Source: an uncultured Succiniclasticum sp. | Lineage (GTDB): Bacteria; Bacillota; Negativicutes; Acidaminococcales; Acidaminococcaceae | Length of the DNA stretch: 47,189 nucleotides | Direction: 5' to 3' | NCBI GenBank assembly: GCA_902801365.1 | Contig: CADCHY010000015.1 | Location: forward strand, 1-47,189 | Shown: piece after piece, positions 25,377 through 33,910 of the stretch | Layout of the letters: the number at the start of each line of letters is the position of its first letter | How positions within the stretch are numbered: position 1 is the stretch's first letter | Made by a program: the position numbers and the translations under genes | The notes under the pieces: model-generated | Told to the model about the DNA's origin: nothing | The model's input: only the letters and a program-made list of their open reading frames with translations | The model's database searches: none

Positions 25377-26255
25377 GTGCAGGACGGATTCAACGATCTG
25401 AATGTTGAAACATTGAAAACAGACAATTTGCAAAAAGCTACAGACGTCCAGGTTCTTCATATTCCTCTTTCCAAAATCGTGCCCAACCCGTACCAGCCGC
25501 GTAAGGAATTTGAGTCGGAAGCCCTGTCGGAACTGGCAGATTCCATCCGCCAGTACGGTGTATTGCAGCCTCTCCTGGTAGCTCCGGGAAAAGACGATAC
25601 CTATATCCTCATTGCCGGCGAAAGGAGACTGCGGGCATCTACCATGGCGGGACTGGGAACCGTTCCTGTTATAGTCAGCGAATATACCAGCCAGCAGATA
25701 GCGGAAATTGCCCTGATTGAAAATCTGCAGCGTAAGGATCTGCACTATCTGGAAGAGGCGGAAGGCTATGAAAGACTGGTTAACACCTTTCACCTGACCC
25801 AGGAATCCATGGCGATCCGGGTAGGAAAAAAGCAGTCAACCATTGCCAACAAGCTGCGTCTTCTGCGTCTGCCGGGCTCTGTGCGCAAAAAACTTCATGA
25901 CAGCGATCTGACGGAACGGCACGCCCGGATTTTGTTAAAGCTGGAAAATGAGGACCTTCAGAAAGCTGTTTTGCAAAAAGTACTGAAAGGGCATTTAAAT
26001 GTCAGACAAACGGAAGCGCTGGTAGAAAAGACACTGAAAGAAGCAGGAAAGCTGAATCAGAAAAAGCCACGGTTTGTGATTGTAAATGACGTGCGTATCT
26101 ATTTAAACAGCATTAAAGAAATCATGGAGACAGTAAAAACGTCCGGGATTCCTTCCAGTATGGAACAGGAAATGGACGGTGATGATGTCGTAGTGACCTT
26201 GCGAATCAAAAATGTGAAAAAGCGGAAAGACCCTAATGTTATTAAGCTTTTTTAA
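25377..26255 (+). CDS. noc: ParB-family nucleoid occlusion protein Noc
   Basis: Noc is a ParB paralogue that binds DNA and keeps division away from the nucleoid. The 292-residue protein has the ParB/Srx CTP-binding domain (IPLSKIVPNPYQPRKEF, IAGERRLRAS), and the HTH helix reads RVGKKQSTIANKLRLLRLP, which fits Noc rather than ParB. Its place between rsmG and parA is that of Noc in Bacillus. The GTG start has GCGGGGAAA upstream. The N-terminal residues (MQDGFNDLNVETLKT) do not look like the membrane-binding amphipathic helix of Bacillus Noc. No Noc-binding palindrome (ATTTCCCGGGAAAT) was found in the window. Confidence 0.85.
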   Translation: MQDGFNDLNVETLKTDNLQKATDVQVLHIPLSKIVPNPYQPRKEFESEALSELADSIRQYGVLQPLLVAPGKDDTYILIAGERRLRASTMAGLGTVPVIVSEYTSQQIAEIALIENLQRKDLHYLEEAEGYERLVNTFHLTQESMAIRVGKKQSTIANKLRLLRLPGSVRKKLHDSDLTERHARILLKLENEDLQKAVLQKVLKGHLNVRQTEALVEKTLKEAGKLNQKKPRFVIVNDVRIYLNSIKEIMETVKTSGIPSSMEQEMDGDDVVVTLRIKNVKKRKDPNVIKLF

Positions 26256-26264
26256 TACACAGCC

Positions 26265-26294
26265 TGTGGATAACCCTGTGTATAATGTGTATAA
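26265..26294 (-). promoter_or_regulatory. Cluster of three DnaA-box-like 9-mers upstream of parA
   Basis: TGTGGATAA (26265-26273, the exact complement of TTATCCACA) is followed by TGTGTATAA at 26277-26285 and again at 26286-26294. The variant TGTGTATAA also occurs in oriC (16999-17007). The cluster lies 8 bp before parS. Confidence 0.7.
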
Positions 26295-26301
26295 ATAATC
26301 G

Positions 26302-26315
26302 GTTTCACGTGAAAC
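26302..26315. promoter_or_regulatory. parS: parS centromere site
   Basis: GTTTCACGTGAAAC is a perfect 14-bp palindrome matching the core of the chromosomal parS consensus. It lies between noc and parA, where ParB proteins load and spread and where Soj/ParA acts. Confidence 0.92.
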
Positions 26316-26373
26316 GGACAGCGGATTTTAATCGTCTGCTACTATAATGATGGAAGTATCGGAGGGGACTGTT

Positions 26374-27138
26374 GTGGTAAAAGTCATTGCGTTAGCCAAT
26401 CAGAAAGGCGGTGTCGGCAAGACGACAACTGCCGTAAACTTGGCAGCCTGCCTGGCTGCAGAAGGGCGTAAAGTCCTGCTGGTGGATTCTGACCCCCAGG
26501 GCAATGCCACCACCGGTCTGGGGCTGGACAAACGGGATATCAAAAAGAGTATTTATGATATATTGATAAATGATGATGTGCCGGCAAAAGATGTAATCAT
26601 ACCGACAGCTTATGATAATCTTTCCCTGCTGCCTGCCACGATCGCACTGGCCGGCGCTGAAATCGACCTTGTCAATATGATGAGCCGGGAAAACCGGCTG
26701 AAAAATGCGCTGGAACGGGTTAAATATGATTATGATTATGTGTTGATCGACTGTCCGCCGTCTCTGGGCCTGCTCACATTAAATGCGCTGACGGCTGCCA
26801 GTTCGGTTATCATTCCTATCCAATGTGAATTTTATGCACTGGAAGGTGTTACCATGCTGATGAACACCATCCAGCGGGTACAGCGGAACCTGAATCCGGC
26901 GCTGAAACTGGAAGGCGTAGTCATGACCATGTTTGACGCAAGGACTAACCTTGCGTCTGATGTAGTCAATGAAGTAAAGAAATACTTTTCTGCTAAGATG
27001 TACAACACAATTATTCCACGCAATGTGAAATTAAGCGAGGCTCCCAGTCATGGGGAACCGGTGATTGTATATGATTCCAGAAGCAAAGGCGCCCAAGTGT
27101 ATCAGGAACTTGCCAGGGAGGTAATCGGCGATGAGTAA
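26374..27138 (+). CDS. parA: Chromosome partitioning ATPase ParA (Soj)
   Basis: ParA is a Walker-type ATPase that moves ParB-parS complexes and, in Bacillus, regulates DnaA. The 254-residue protein begins VKVIALANQKGGVGKTTTAV, with the deviant Walker A KGGVGKTT, then DSDPQGNATTGLG and DYVLIDCPPSLGLLTLNAL. The GTG at 26374 is chosen because GGAGGGG lies six bases upstream; an earlier in-frame ATG (26347) includes that site within the coding region. The parB start overlaps its end by 8 bp. Confidence 0.97.
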   Translation: MVKVIALANQKGGVGKTTTAVNLAACLAAEGRKVLLVDSDPQGNATTGLGLDKRDIKKSIYDILINDDVPAKDVIIPTAYDNLSLLPATIALAGAEIDLVNMMSRENRLKNALERVKYDYDYVLIDCPPSLGLLTLNALTAASSVIIPIQCEFYALEGVTMLMNTIQRVQRNLNPALKLEGVVMTMFDARTNLASDVVNEVKKYFSAKMYNTIIPRNVKLSEAPSHGEPVIVYDSRSKGAQVYQELAREVIGDE

Positions 27139-28138
27139 ACACAGCGGTCTGGGCAGAGGTTTGGAGTCCCTGCTTTCTTCCAGTGAATCCCAGTATGAAA
27201 CTGCCATACCCAAGGATCCTGAAGGAGCGGTGAAAGTTCCTGTGGAAAGTATCAGGCCTAATCCGTACCAGCCCAGAAAAACCTTTGATAAAGAAAAACT
27301 GAAAGAACTGAGTGAATCCATAAAAAAACATGGCATCATCCAGCCCCTGATCGTCCGTAAAAAGGGTCTGAATTATGAACTGGTTGCCGGTGAACGGCGT
27401 CTTCGGGCTGCAAAGCTGGCAAAGCTGCAGACGGTTCCTGTCCTGGTCCGGGACTATGACGAAAAACAGATGCGTGAGCTTTCCCTGGTGGAAAACATTC
27501 AGCGCCATGATCTGAATCCCCTGGAAGAGGCAAAAGCAATCCAGGAACTTATGAAACAGTGCAGCTATACCCAGGCTCAGGCAGCGGAACGTCTGGGGAG
27601 AAGCCGCGCGGCTGTGGCAAATCTGCTGCGTATGTTGAACCTGCCGGAAGAATTGCAGGCAATGATAGCGGATGAAAAGGTAACGGCCGGCCAGATGCGC
27701 CCGCTGTCAGCTCTTACGGACAGGGAACAGCAGCTTAAAATCGGCAGAGCGCTGGCAGAAAACGGCTGGAGCGCCCGTACGGTGGAAGAAGTCGTCAAGA
27801 CAATTAAAGAAGGAAAAAATCTTGAGGTCTTAAATGAACGGGTGGTAATCCTGGATAAGAACGGAAAACCGGTAAAAGACCCATCTTCCGCAAAAGATAA
27901 AACCGGTAAAAAGAAAAAATCCGAAGCCGACATCCACTACAAACAGTTTGAAGAAAACCTGATAGAAGCCCTGGGAACGAAAGTTCGTATCGTCAGCAAA
28001 AATGACAATGTGGGAAAAATAGAAATCGATTATTATTCGCTGGACGATCTGGACCGTATCTGTGAGCTGCTGCAGGGGAAAAATGACAGCAGCAGTATTG
28101 ACACGGCGCCCTGGCTGAAGACGAAGTTTCCTGTGTAA
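27131..28138 (+). CDS. parB: Chromosome partitioning protein ParB (Spo0J)
   Basis: ParB is a CTP-dependent DNA clamp that loads at parS and recruits SMC. The 335-residue protein has the usual N-terminal LGRGLESLLSS, the ParB/Srx domain with NPYQPRKTFD and the CTP-binding VAGERRLRAAKLA, the HTH (AAERLGRSRAAVANLLRMLNLP) and a C-terminal dimer domain. A lysine-rich linker (residues 260-275) joins the last two. It overlaps parA by 8 bp with AGGGAGGT as its ribosome site. Confidence 0.98.
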   Translation: MSKHSGLGRGLESLLSSSESQYETAIPKDPEGAVKVPVESIRPNPYQPRKTFDKEKLKELSESIKKHGIIQPLIVRKKGLNYELVAGERRLRAAKLAKLQTVPVLVRDYDEKQMRELSLVENIQRHDLNPLEEAKAIQELMKQCSYTQAQAAERLGRSRAAVANLLRMLNLPEELQAMIADEKVTAGQMRPLSALTDREQQLKIGRALAENGWSARTVEEVVKTIKEGKNLEVLNERVVILDKNGKPVKDPSSAKDKTGKKKKSEADIHYKQFEENLIEALGTKVRIVSKNDNVGKIEIDYYSLDDLDRICELLQGKNDSSSIDTAPWLKTKFPV

Positions 28139-28229
28139 TATTGTTGACAGCTGATGATTTTTATTGTGAAAAGAAATTCTAATGTAAAGTGACCGCTTCT
28201 TATCATTACAGAAATCTGAAAGGAACTTT

Positions 28230-28925
28230 ATGACCGGATTGGGAACGATGGTCAACTGCGCAGCAATCGTAGCCGGCTGCGCGGTTGGCCTTATTTTAAA
28301 GAAAGGCTTTCCTGAAAAATGGCAGGAAACCATTATGTACGGTGTGGCTCTTTGTATTTTTCTGATTGGCGTGGAAATGGCGCAAAAGAGCCAGAATGTC
28401 GTGCTGGTCATTGCCAGCGTAGTCATCGGCAGTATTATCGGTGAGATGCTGGAGATTCAGGAAAAACTGAACGCTTTTGGCGCCTGGGTGGAAAAAAAGC
28501 TCCTGGGTGACAGAGGGCAGGACGCCGGTTCTTTTGGCAGGGGTTTCATTTCCGCCAGCCTGATTTTCTGCATCGGCGCCATGGCGATTGTAGGCAGTAT
28601 TGAAGACGGACTGACGGGTAACCATCAGATCCTGTTTGCCAAAGCTATGCTGGACGGAATCCTGTCTATCATATTTGCGGCGAATATGGGAGCGGGCGTG
28701 GGGCTTTCCGCCGTACCTGTGGGTCTGTATCAGGGATCTATCACCATGCTTGCTTCCTGGATGCAGAATCTGCTGACGCCGGAAATCATACGGGAAGTCA
28801 GCGCTGCCGGCGGTGTATTGATTATGGCCATAGGCGTCGTGCAGGCAAAGCTCTTGCCGATCCGCCTGGCCAATCAGATCCCGGCCCTGCCGGTTGCCGT
28901 GCTTTTGGCAAAACTTTTTTTGTGA
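28230..28925 (+). CDS. DUF554 family membrane protein
   Basis: This 231-residue integral membrane protein matches the DUF554 (YdfK-like) family: MTGLGTMVNCAAIVAGCAVG at the start, then IGSIIGEMLEIQEKL and GAMAIVGSIEDGLTGN, LDGILSIIFAANMGAGVG. About seven hydrophobic segments are visible. The family is proposed to transport small molecules but no substrate is established. It lies 91 bp after parB and before the liv genes. The start has AAAGGAAC upstream of ATG. Confidence 0.85.
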   Translation: MTGLGTMVNCAAIVAGCAVGLILKKGFPEKWQETIMYGVALCIFLIGVEMAQKSQNVVLVIASVVIGSIIGEMLEIQEKLNAFGAWVEKKLLGDRGQDAGSFGRGFISASLIFCIGAMAIVGSIEDGLTGNHQILFAKAMLDGILSIIFAANMGAGVGLSAVPVGLYQGSITMLASWMQNLLTPEIIREVSAAGGVLIMAIGVVQAKLLPIRLANQIPALPVAVLLAKLFL

Positions 28926-29047
28926 TTTATGAAAATACGAAAGTTTATTTTCAGTGGACTAAAAATCTAAAAATGACATAAATGTTACTATTTTGTTTTA
29001 AACAACGCGAAAGTGCTTATTTTTTGCGGGGTTTTGCGGGAAAAACA

Positions 29048-29077
29048 TTGACAAAGATGTGAAATACTTTCTATAAT
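29048..29077 (+). promoter_or_regulatory. livK operon promoter
   Basis: TTGACA (29048-29053) and TATAAT (29072-29077) with an 18-base spacer form a near-ideal promoter. The leader to livK is about 98 nt and A/T-rich. The DNA from 28926 to here holds no gene. Confidence 0.85.
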
Positions 29078-29182
29078 AGGAAAACAGGGATATTACCCGG
29101 TAAATATATAATAATTGCGATAATTGTTTTTTATGAGGGGATTTTTAAATTATTGATTTTTATTGAAAGAAGGGGGAAAAAA

Positions 29183-30367
29183 ATGAAATTCGTTAAAAAA
29201 GCTTCAGGCATCGCGCTGGCAGCTATGCTGGCTGCAGGTCTTACTGCGGGCTGTGGCGGTGGCGGCGGCGAGAAAAAAGCAGCTGACGCGGGCAAGGAAA
29301 TTGTAGTAGGCGTAAACGCCGAACTGACTGGTAATGTTGCCAACTATGGTAAGAGCATGCTCTCCGGTTTTGAACTGGCAGTTGAGGAAGCCAACAAGGC
29401 CGGCGGCGTTGACGGCAAGCAGATTAAAGTAGTGACTGCGGATAACAAGTCCGAGCCTTCTGAATCCGGCAATGCAGCTACGAAACTGGTTACCCAGAAC
29501 AAAGTTGTTGCTGTCATCGGCCCGGCTACCAGCGGCTGTGTGGCTGCGGAAGAACCCGTGCTGACGGCAAACAAGATTCCTTTGATTGCTCCCTGCGCGA
29601 CGGCGCCTGGCATTACCTTACAAAAAGACGGAAAGACGAAACCTTTCGTTTTCCGCGCATGCTTCATCGATCCCTATCAGGGCGATATTATGGCACAGTT
29701 TGCTGCCAAAGATCTGAAAGTTAAGAAAGCTGCTATCCTGCATGATTCTTCCAGCGACTACTCCAAAGGCCTGGCAGAAGTATTCACGAAAGTATTTATC
29801 GCAAACGGCGGCCAGATTACTACTGACGAAGCTTTCCTGGCCAAGGACGTTGACTTCAAGGCTTCCCTGACCAAAATCAAAGCGACCAATCCGGAAGCCA
29901 TTTACGTTCCCGGTTACTATGAAGAAGTTTCCAAGGTTATTAAACAGGCCCGTGAGATCGGCCTGACCTGCCCGATGCTGGGTTCTGACGGCTGGGATTC
30001 TCCCAAGCTGGTTGAAGTTGCCGGCAAAGAAGCCTGCAACAACGGTTTCTTCACCAATGCCTATACGGCAGAGGACAAAGATCCTGTCGTTCAGAAATTT
30101 GTTAAAGCGTATCAGGGCAAATTCAACAAGGTTCCCGATGTTTTCGCAATGCAGGGCTATAATGCAGGCTTAATCCTGTTCAATGCTATCAAGACCGCAA
30201 AGACCACTGACGGCACGAAACTTGCGGAAGCAATTGCCAAGACGAAAGACCTGCAGGTTGCCAATGGCAAACTGACTTATGATGAAAAACATAATCCGAT
30301 TACCACTGCGTTAGTCCTTGAACTGAAAGACGGTAAGATGACGCTGAACAAGAAGATTGGCGGCTGA
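29183..30367 (+). CDS. livK: Branched-chain amino acid ABC transporter, substrate-binding lipoprotein
   Basis: This 394-residue protein catches leucine, isoleucine, valine or related amino acids outside the membrane and hands them to LivHM. It has a lipoprotein signal (MKFVKKASGIALAAMLAAGL then TAGC, lipidated Cys24) followed by a glycine-rich linker, and the periplasmic-binding protein family 6 fold (IVVGVNAELTGNVANYGKSM, VIGPATSGCVAAEEPV, PFVFRACFIDPYQG). ATG 29183 has AAGGGGGA nearby; an earlier in-frame start is disfavoured. It is first in livKHMGF. A strong hairpin separates it from livH. Substrate specificity (glutamate-fermenting hosts may use other amino acids) is not shown. Confidence 0.94.
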   Translation: MKFVKKASGIALAAMLAAGLTAGCGGGGGEKKAADAGKEIVVGVNAELTGNVANYGKSMLSGFELAVEEANKAGGVDGKQIKVVTADNKSEPSESGNAATKLVTQNKVVAVIGPATSGCVAAEEPVLTANKIPLIAPCATAPGITLQKDGKTKPFVFRACFIDPYQGDIMAQFAAKDLKVKKAAILHDSSSDYSKGLAEVFTKVFIANGGQITTDEAFLAKDVDFKASLTKIKATNPEAIYVPGYYEEVSKVIKQAREIGLTCPMLGSDGWDSPKLVEVAGKEACNNGFFTNAYTAEDKDPVVQKFVKAYQGKFNKVPDVFAMQGYNAGLILFNAIKTAKTTDGTKLAEAIAKTKDLQVANGKLTYDEKHNPITTALVLELKDGKMTLNKKIGG

Positions 30368-30415
30368 TCCCGTATCAAATAACGTTTCAGTAAATCAGTA
30401 ATCCGGAAGCAATGA

Positions 30416-30440
30416 GGCTGTGGTGCGGGCCACCACAGCC
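30416..30440 (+). promoter_or_regulatory. Intercistronic hairpin livK-livH
   Basis: GGCTGTGGTG and CACCACAGCC form a perfect 10-bp stem with a 5-base loop, 48 bases after livK. No T-run follows. It probably stabilises the 3' end of the livK message or weakly attenuates transcription so that the binding protein exceeds the permease. Confidence 0.75.
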
Positions 30441-30470
30441 ATTTGCTTCTATATTCGGAGGAAGAGAATT

Positions 30471-31364
30471 ATGGAGTCCGGTTTTTTGCATCAGTTGGTC
30501 CAACAGCTGATCAACGGTATTTCCCTGGGCAGTATCTATGCGCTGATTGCCCTCGGCTATACCATGATCTACGGTATTTTGAAATTAATTAATTTTGCCC
30601 ACGGCGATATTTATATGCTGGGCGCTTATATCGGGTTTGTCTGCACTTCCATTTTAAAACTGTCCTTCTTGCCGGCGCTGATCATTTCCATGATTGGGGC
30701 AGCCCTGGCAGGTATGATTATTGAACGTGTAGCTTACCGTCCCATGCGGAATGCACCCCGGATTGCCATTTTGATTACGGCCATCGGCGTTTCGTTCTTT
30801 CTGGAAAACGTGATGATCCTGTTTGCTTCTCCCCAGCCCCGTACATTCCCCGCCGTATTTACGGCTACGGTGTACCATGTAGGCGCCTGGGTGGTAAACA
30901 GCCAGCAGATCGTTATTCTCGTCAGCGCCCTGGTTCTGATGGTTGCCCTTACTTATATTGTAAACCAGACCAGAGCCGGCAAGGCCATGCGCGCGGTGTC
31001 CTTTGACGCGGACGCAGCCCGGCTGATGGGTATTGATATTGACTCGACAATTTCCATGACCTTTGCGTTAGGCTCTGCCCTGGCAGCGGCCGGCGGGGTC
31101 CTGGTAGGCATATATTACAACTCCATCGATCCCCTGATGGGCATGGTTCCCGGTATCAAAGCCTTCGTCGCCGCGGTACTGGGAGGTATCGGCATTATTC
31201 CGGGGGCGATGCTGGGCGGTATTATTTTAGGCGTGGTGGAAGCGCTGGTCAGCGGTTTCATTTCTTCCACCTTCCGCGATGCCGCCGCATTTGCAATTCT
31301 GATCATTATTCTTCTCTTCAAGCCCCAGGGCCTGATGGGCAAGAATATCCGTGAAAAGGTTTAA
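30471..31364 (+). CDS. livH: Branched-chain amino acid ABC transporter permease LivH
   Basis: LivH is one of two membrane subunits of the transporter. The 297-residue protein has the family signature GISLGSIYALIALGYTMIYG and KLINFAHGDIYMLGAY and about eight hydrophobic segments, ending with FKPQGLMGKNIREKV. ATG 30471 has a strong GGAGGAAG upstream; the earlier in-frame start lies within the preceding hairpin. It is followed by livM with a gap of 12 bp. Confidence 0.96.
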   Translation: MESGFLHQLVQQLINGISLGSIYALIALGYTMIYGILKLINFAHGDIYMLGAYIGFVCTSILKLSFLPALIISMIGAALAGMIIERVAYRPMRNAPRIAILITAIGVSFFLENVMILFASPQPRTFPAVFTATVYHVGAWVVNSQQIVILVSALVLMVALTYIVNQTRAGKAMRAVSFDADAARLMGIDIDSTISMTFALGSALAAAGGVLVGIYYNSIDPLMGMVPGIKAFVAAVLGGIGIIPGAMLGGIILGVVEALVSGFISSTFRDAAAFAILIIILLFKPQGLMGKNIREKV

Positions 31365-31376
31365 GAGGTGATGACA

Positions 31377-32324
31377 ATGAATAAAGTACGCATGTTTGAC
31401 TTAAAAGCATTGATTGCCTCTGCCGTAGTATTTGCGATTTTGCAGGGCCTGATGGCTGCGGAGATCATCGGCCCCTTCTGGGAACTGAACCTGGTCCTGA
31501 TCTGCATCAACATTATTCTGGCTTCCAGCCTGAACATGATCAACGGGTTTACCGGCCAGTTCTCCATCGGCCATGCCGGCTTTCTGGCGGTAGGCGCCTA
31601 CATGGGCGCGGTTATGACGGTGAAGCTGGGCTTTTCGTTCCCGCTGGCGATTATCGCCGGTACCATTGCGGCCGGTATCTTGGGTTTCCTGATCGGCCTG
31701 CCTACCCTGCGTCTGGACGGCGACTATCTGGCGATCGCCACCCTGGGCCTGGGCGAAATCATCCGTATCTGCATCCTCAATATTGAATATGTAGGCGGCG
31801 CTTCCGGTCTGATGGGCATCCCCCGGATGACAAACTTTGTCATCACCTTCTGGCTGATGATCGCCGTATTGTTCTTTATTAAGAATTTCAAAAACTCTGC
31901 CCACGGCCGGGCCTGTCTGGCCATCCGCGAAAACGAGATTGCGGCGGACACTATGGGCATCGACACCACGAAATACAAAGTCATGGCCTTTACCCTGGGC
32001 GCTTCCTTCGCGGGAACTGCCGGGGTGCTGTTCTCCCATTACTTCTTTATCGCCCATCCGGCGTCCTTCACCTTCATGCGTTCCTTTGACATCCTGACCA
32101 TGGTGGTATTGGGCGGTCTGGGCTCCCTGACCGGTTCCATCACCGGCGCCATCCTGCTGACCTTTATTTCGGCGGCGCTGGCGGACTTCCCGGAATGGCG
32201 TATGATTATTTACTCTCTGGCCATGATCATCCTGATGCTGTACCGTCCCCAGGGACTGTTCGGCAACAAAGAACTCTCCGAAAAGGTTTTCAGCAGCCTG
32301 AAAGGAGGTAAGAACAATGGGTGA
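31377..32324 (+). CDS. livM: Branched-chain amino acid ABC transporter permease LivM
   Basis: LivM is the second membrane subunit. The 315-residue protein has the conserved NMINGFTGQFSIGHAGFLAVGAY core, shortened here to its hallmark GQFSIGHAGF, and ATLGLGEIIRI and LYRPQGLFG near the end. ATG 31377 is 8 bases from GAGG; two earlier in-frame starts overlap the ribosome site. It overlaps livG by 8 bp. Confidence 0.96.
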   Translation: MNKVRMFDLKALIASAVVFAILQGLMAAEIIGPFWELNLVLICINIILASSLNMINGFTGQFSIGHAGFLAVGAYMGAVMTVKLGFSFPLAIIAGTIAAGILGFLIGLPTLRLDGDYLAIATLGLGEIIRICILNIEYVGGASGLMGIPRMTNFVITFWLMIAVLFFIKNFKNSAHGRACLAIRENEIAADTMGIDTTKYKVMAFTLGASFAGTAGVLFSHYFFIAHPASFTFMRSFDILTMVVLGGLGSLTGSITGAILLTFISAALADFPEWRMIIYSLAMIILMLYRPQGLFGNKELSEKVFSSLKGGKNNG

Positions 32325-33093
32325 TAAAAAACGTTTACTGGACCTGCGGGATGTTTCCATCGTGTTCGGCGGTCTGCGGGCCGTTTCCAATTTCACCATG
32401 CATATTGACGAAGGGGAACTGGTAGGGCTTATCGGACCGAACGGCGCCGGCAAGACCACCGCCTTCAATATGATTACCGGTGTGTATGTGCCGACAGAAG
32501 GAGAAATCTATTTCGACGGCAAACTGATTAACGGGAAAAAATCCTATCAGGTCACCCAGATGGGCATGGCGAGAACGTTCCAGAATATCCGCCTGTTCTC
32601 CGAACTGTCGGTACTGGATAACGTTAAGATCGCCAATAACATGCATATCGGTTACAGCCTGCCCCATGCAATCTTCCGGGTAAATAAGTATTTTGACGAA
32701 GAGAAAAAAGTAACGGAACAGGGGATGGAACTGTTAAAACTGTTCCATCTGGACAAGCATGCCCACGATATGGCGAAGAACCTGCCCTACGGCGCCCAGC
32801 GGCGTCTGGAAATTGCCCGGGCCCTGGCTACGAAGCCCCAGCTGTTACTGCTGGACGAACCGGCAGCCGGCATGAATCCTCAGGAAACCAAAGAACTGAT
32901 GGAAATGATCAAATGGCTGCGGGACAATTTTAAAATTTCCATTTTGCTGATCGAGCATGACATGAGTCTGGTCATGGGCGTCTGTGAGCGGCTGTACGTA
33001 TTGGAATACGGCATGTGCATTGCTACCGGCACGCCGGCAGAGATCAAGAAAAACAAGAGAGTTATCAAAGCATATCTGGGCGGGGAGGTGTAA
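32317..33093 (+). CDS. livG: Branched-chain amino acid ABC transporter ATPase LivG
   Basis: LivG is one of the two cytoplasmic ATPases that power the transporter. The 258-residue protein has Walker A GPNGAGKTT, the family-typical signature LPYGAQRRLEIARAL (in place of LSGGQ), Walker B LLLLDEPAAGMNP and the H-loop IEHDMSLVM. The ATG has GGAGGTAAG upstream and overlaps livM. Confidence 0.97.
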   Translation: MGDKKRLLDLRDVSIVFGGLRAVSNFTMHIDEGELVGLIGPNGAGKTTAFNMITGVYVPTEGEIYFDGKLINGKKSYQVTQMGMARTFQNIRLFSELSVLDNVKIANNMHIGYSLPHAIFRVNKYFDEEKKVTEQGMELLKLFHLDKHAHDMAKNLPYGAQRRLEIARALATKPQLLLLDEPAAGMNPQETKELMEMIKWLRDNFKISILLIEHDMSLVMGVCERLYVLEYGMCIATGTPAEIKKNKRVIKAYLGGEV

Positions 33094-33097
33094 TACG

Positions 33098-33808
33098 ATG
33101 GACATGCTGACAGTTGAGGATATCAACGTTTATTATGGCGCGATCCATGCAATCAAAGGCATCAGCCTGTCTGTAGCCAAAGGCGGTATCACCACCCTGA
33201 TCGGTTCCAACGGCGCCGGAAAATCCACCACGTTGCATACGATTTCCGGTTTGCTGAAGCCGAAAACCGGAAAGATTACCTTTGAAGGCCAGGATATTAC
33301 GGGAAAACCGGCCCACAGAATCGTGGGAATGGGCCTGAGCCAGGTTCCGGAAGGTCGTCATGTATTTGCCAATATGACGGTAATGGAGAATCTGGATCTT
33401 GGTGCTTACCTTCGCAGAGATAAAGAAGAAATCAACAAAGACCTGACAGACGTCTTTACCAAATTCCCCCGCCTGCTGGAGCGGAAAGACCAGATTGCAG
33501 GCACCCTGTCCGGCGGCGAACAGCAGATGCTGGCCATGGGCCGGGCGCTTATGAGCCGTCCCCGGCTGATGCTGCTGGATGAACCGTCCATGGGTCTGGC
33601 TCCCCTGCTGGTACAGGAAATTTTCAACATCATCAAAGAGATCAATGCCAGCGGAACCACGGTGCTGCTGGTAGAGCAGAACGCAAGAATGGCGCTGTCC
33701 ATTGCGGATAAGGCCTACGTGCTGGAAACCGGCAACATTACGCTGGAAGGAACCGGCAAAGAGTTGCTGAACAGCGAAGCGGTGCAGAAAGCGTACCTGG
33801 GCGGCTGA
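33098..33808 (+). CDS. livF: Branched-chain amino acid ABC transporter ATPase LivF
   Basis: LivF is the partner ATPase of LivG. The 236-residue protein has Walker A GSNGAGKSTT, signature LSGGEQQMLAMGRALMSRP, Walker B LMLLDEPSMGLAP and H-loop VEQNARMALSIAD. The start ATG 33098 follows the livG stop by 4 bp with GGGGAGGTG as the ribosome site; an earlier in-frame start inside livG is not supported. It completes the five-gene set. Confidence 0.97.
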   Translation: MDMLTVEDINVYYGAIHAIKGISLSVAKGGITTLIGSNGAGKSTTLHTISGLLKPKTGKITFEGQDITGKPAHRIVGMGLSQVPEGRHVFANMTVMENLDLGAYLRRDKEEINKDLTDVFTKFPRLLERKDQIAGTLSGGEQQMLAMGRALMSRPRLMLLDEPSMGLAPLLVQEIFNIIKEINASGTTVLLVEQNARMALSIADKAYVLETGNITLEGTGKELLNSEAVQKAYLGG

Positions 33809-33910
33809 TGAAGTTATATTCAGTTTATTCTTTGTTTTAAATCAAAATACAAATGCATTGAATCAGCATTCTCATAAAAGTTCATTATTCTTTCAGAGGA
33901 GGTTTTATCC

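Noticed and set aside
31401..32468. A 355-codon open frame on the minus strand across livM
   Set aside because: It is the opposite-strand shadow of livM and livG, which have strong family motifs; its composition (Gln/His/Arg-rich) is typical of such shadows.
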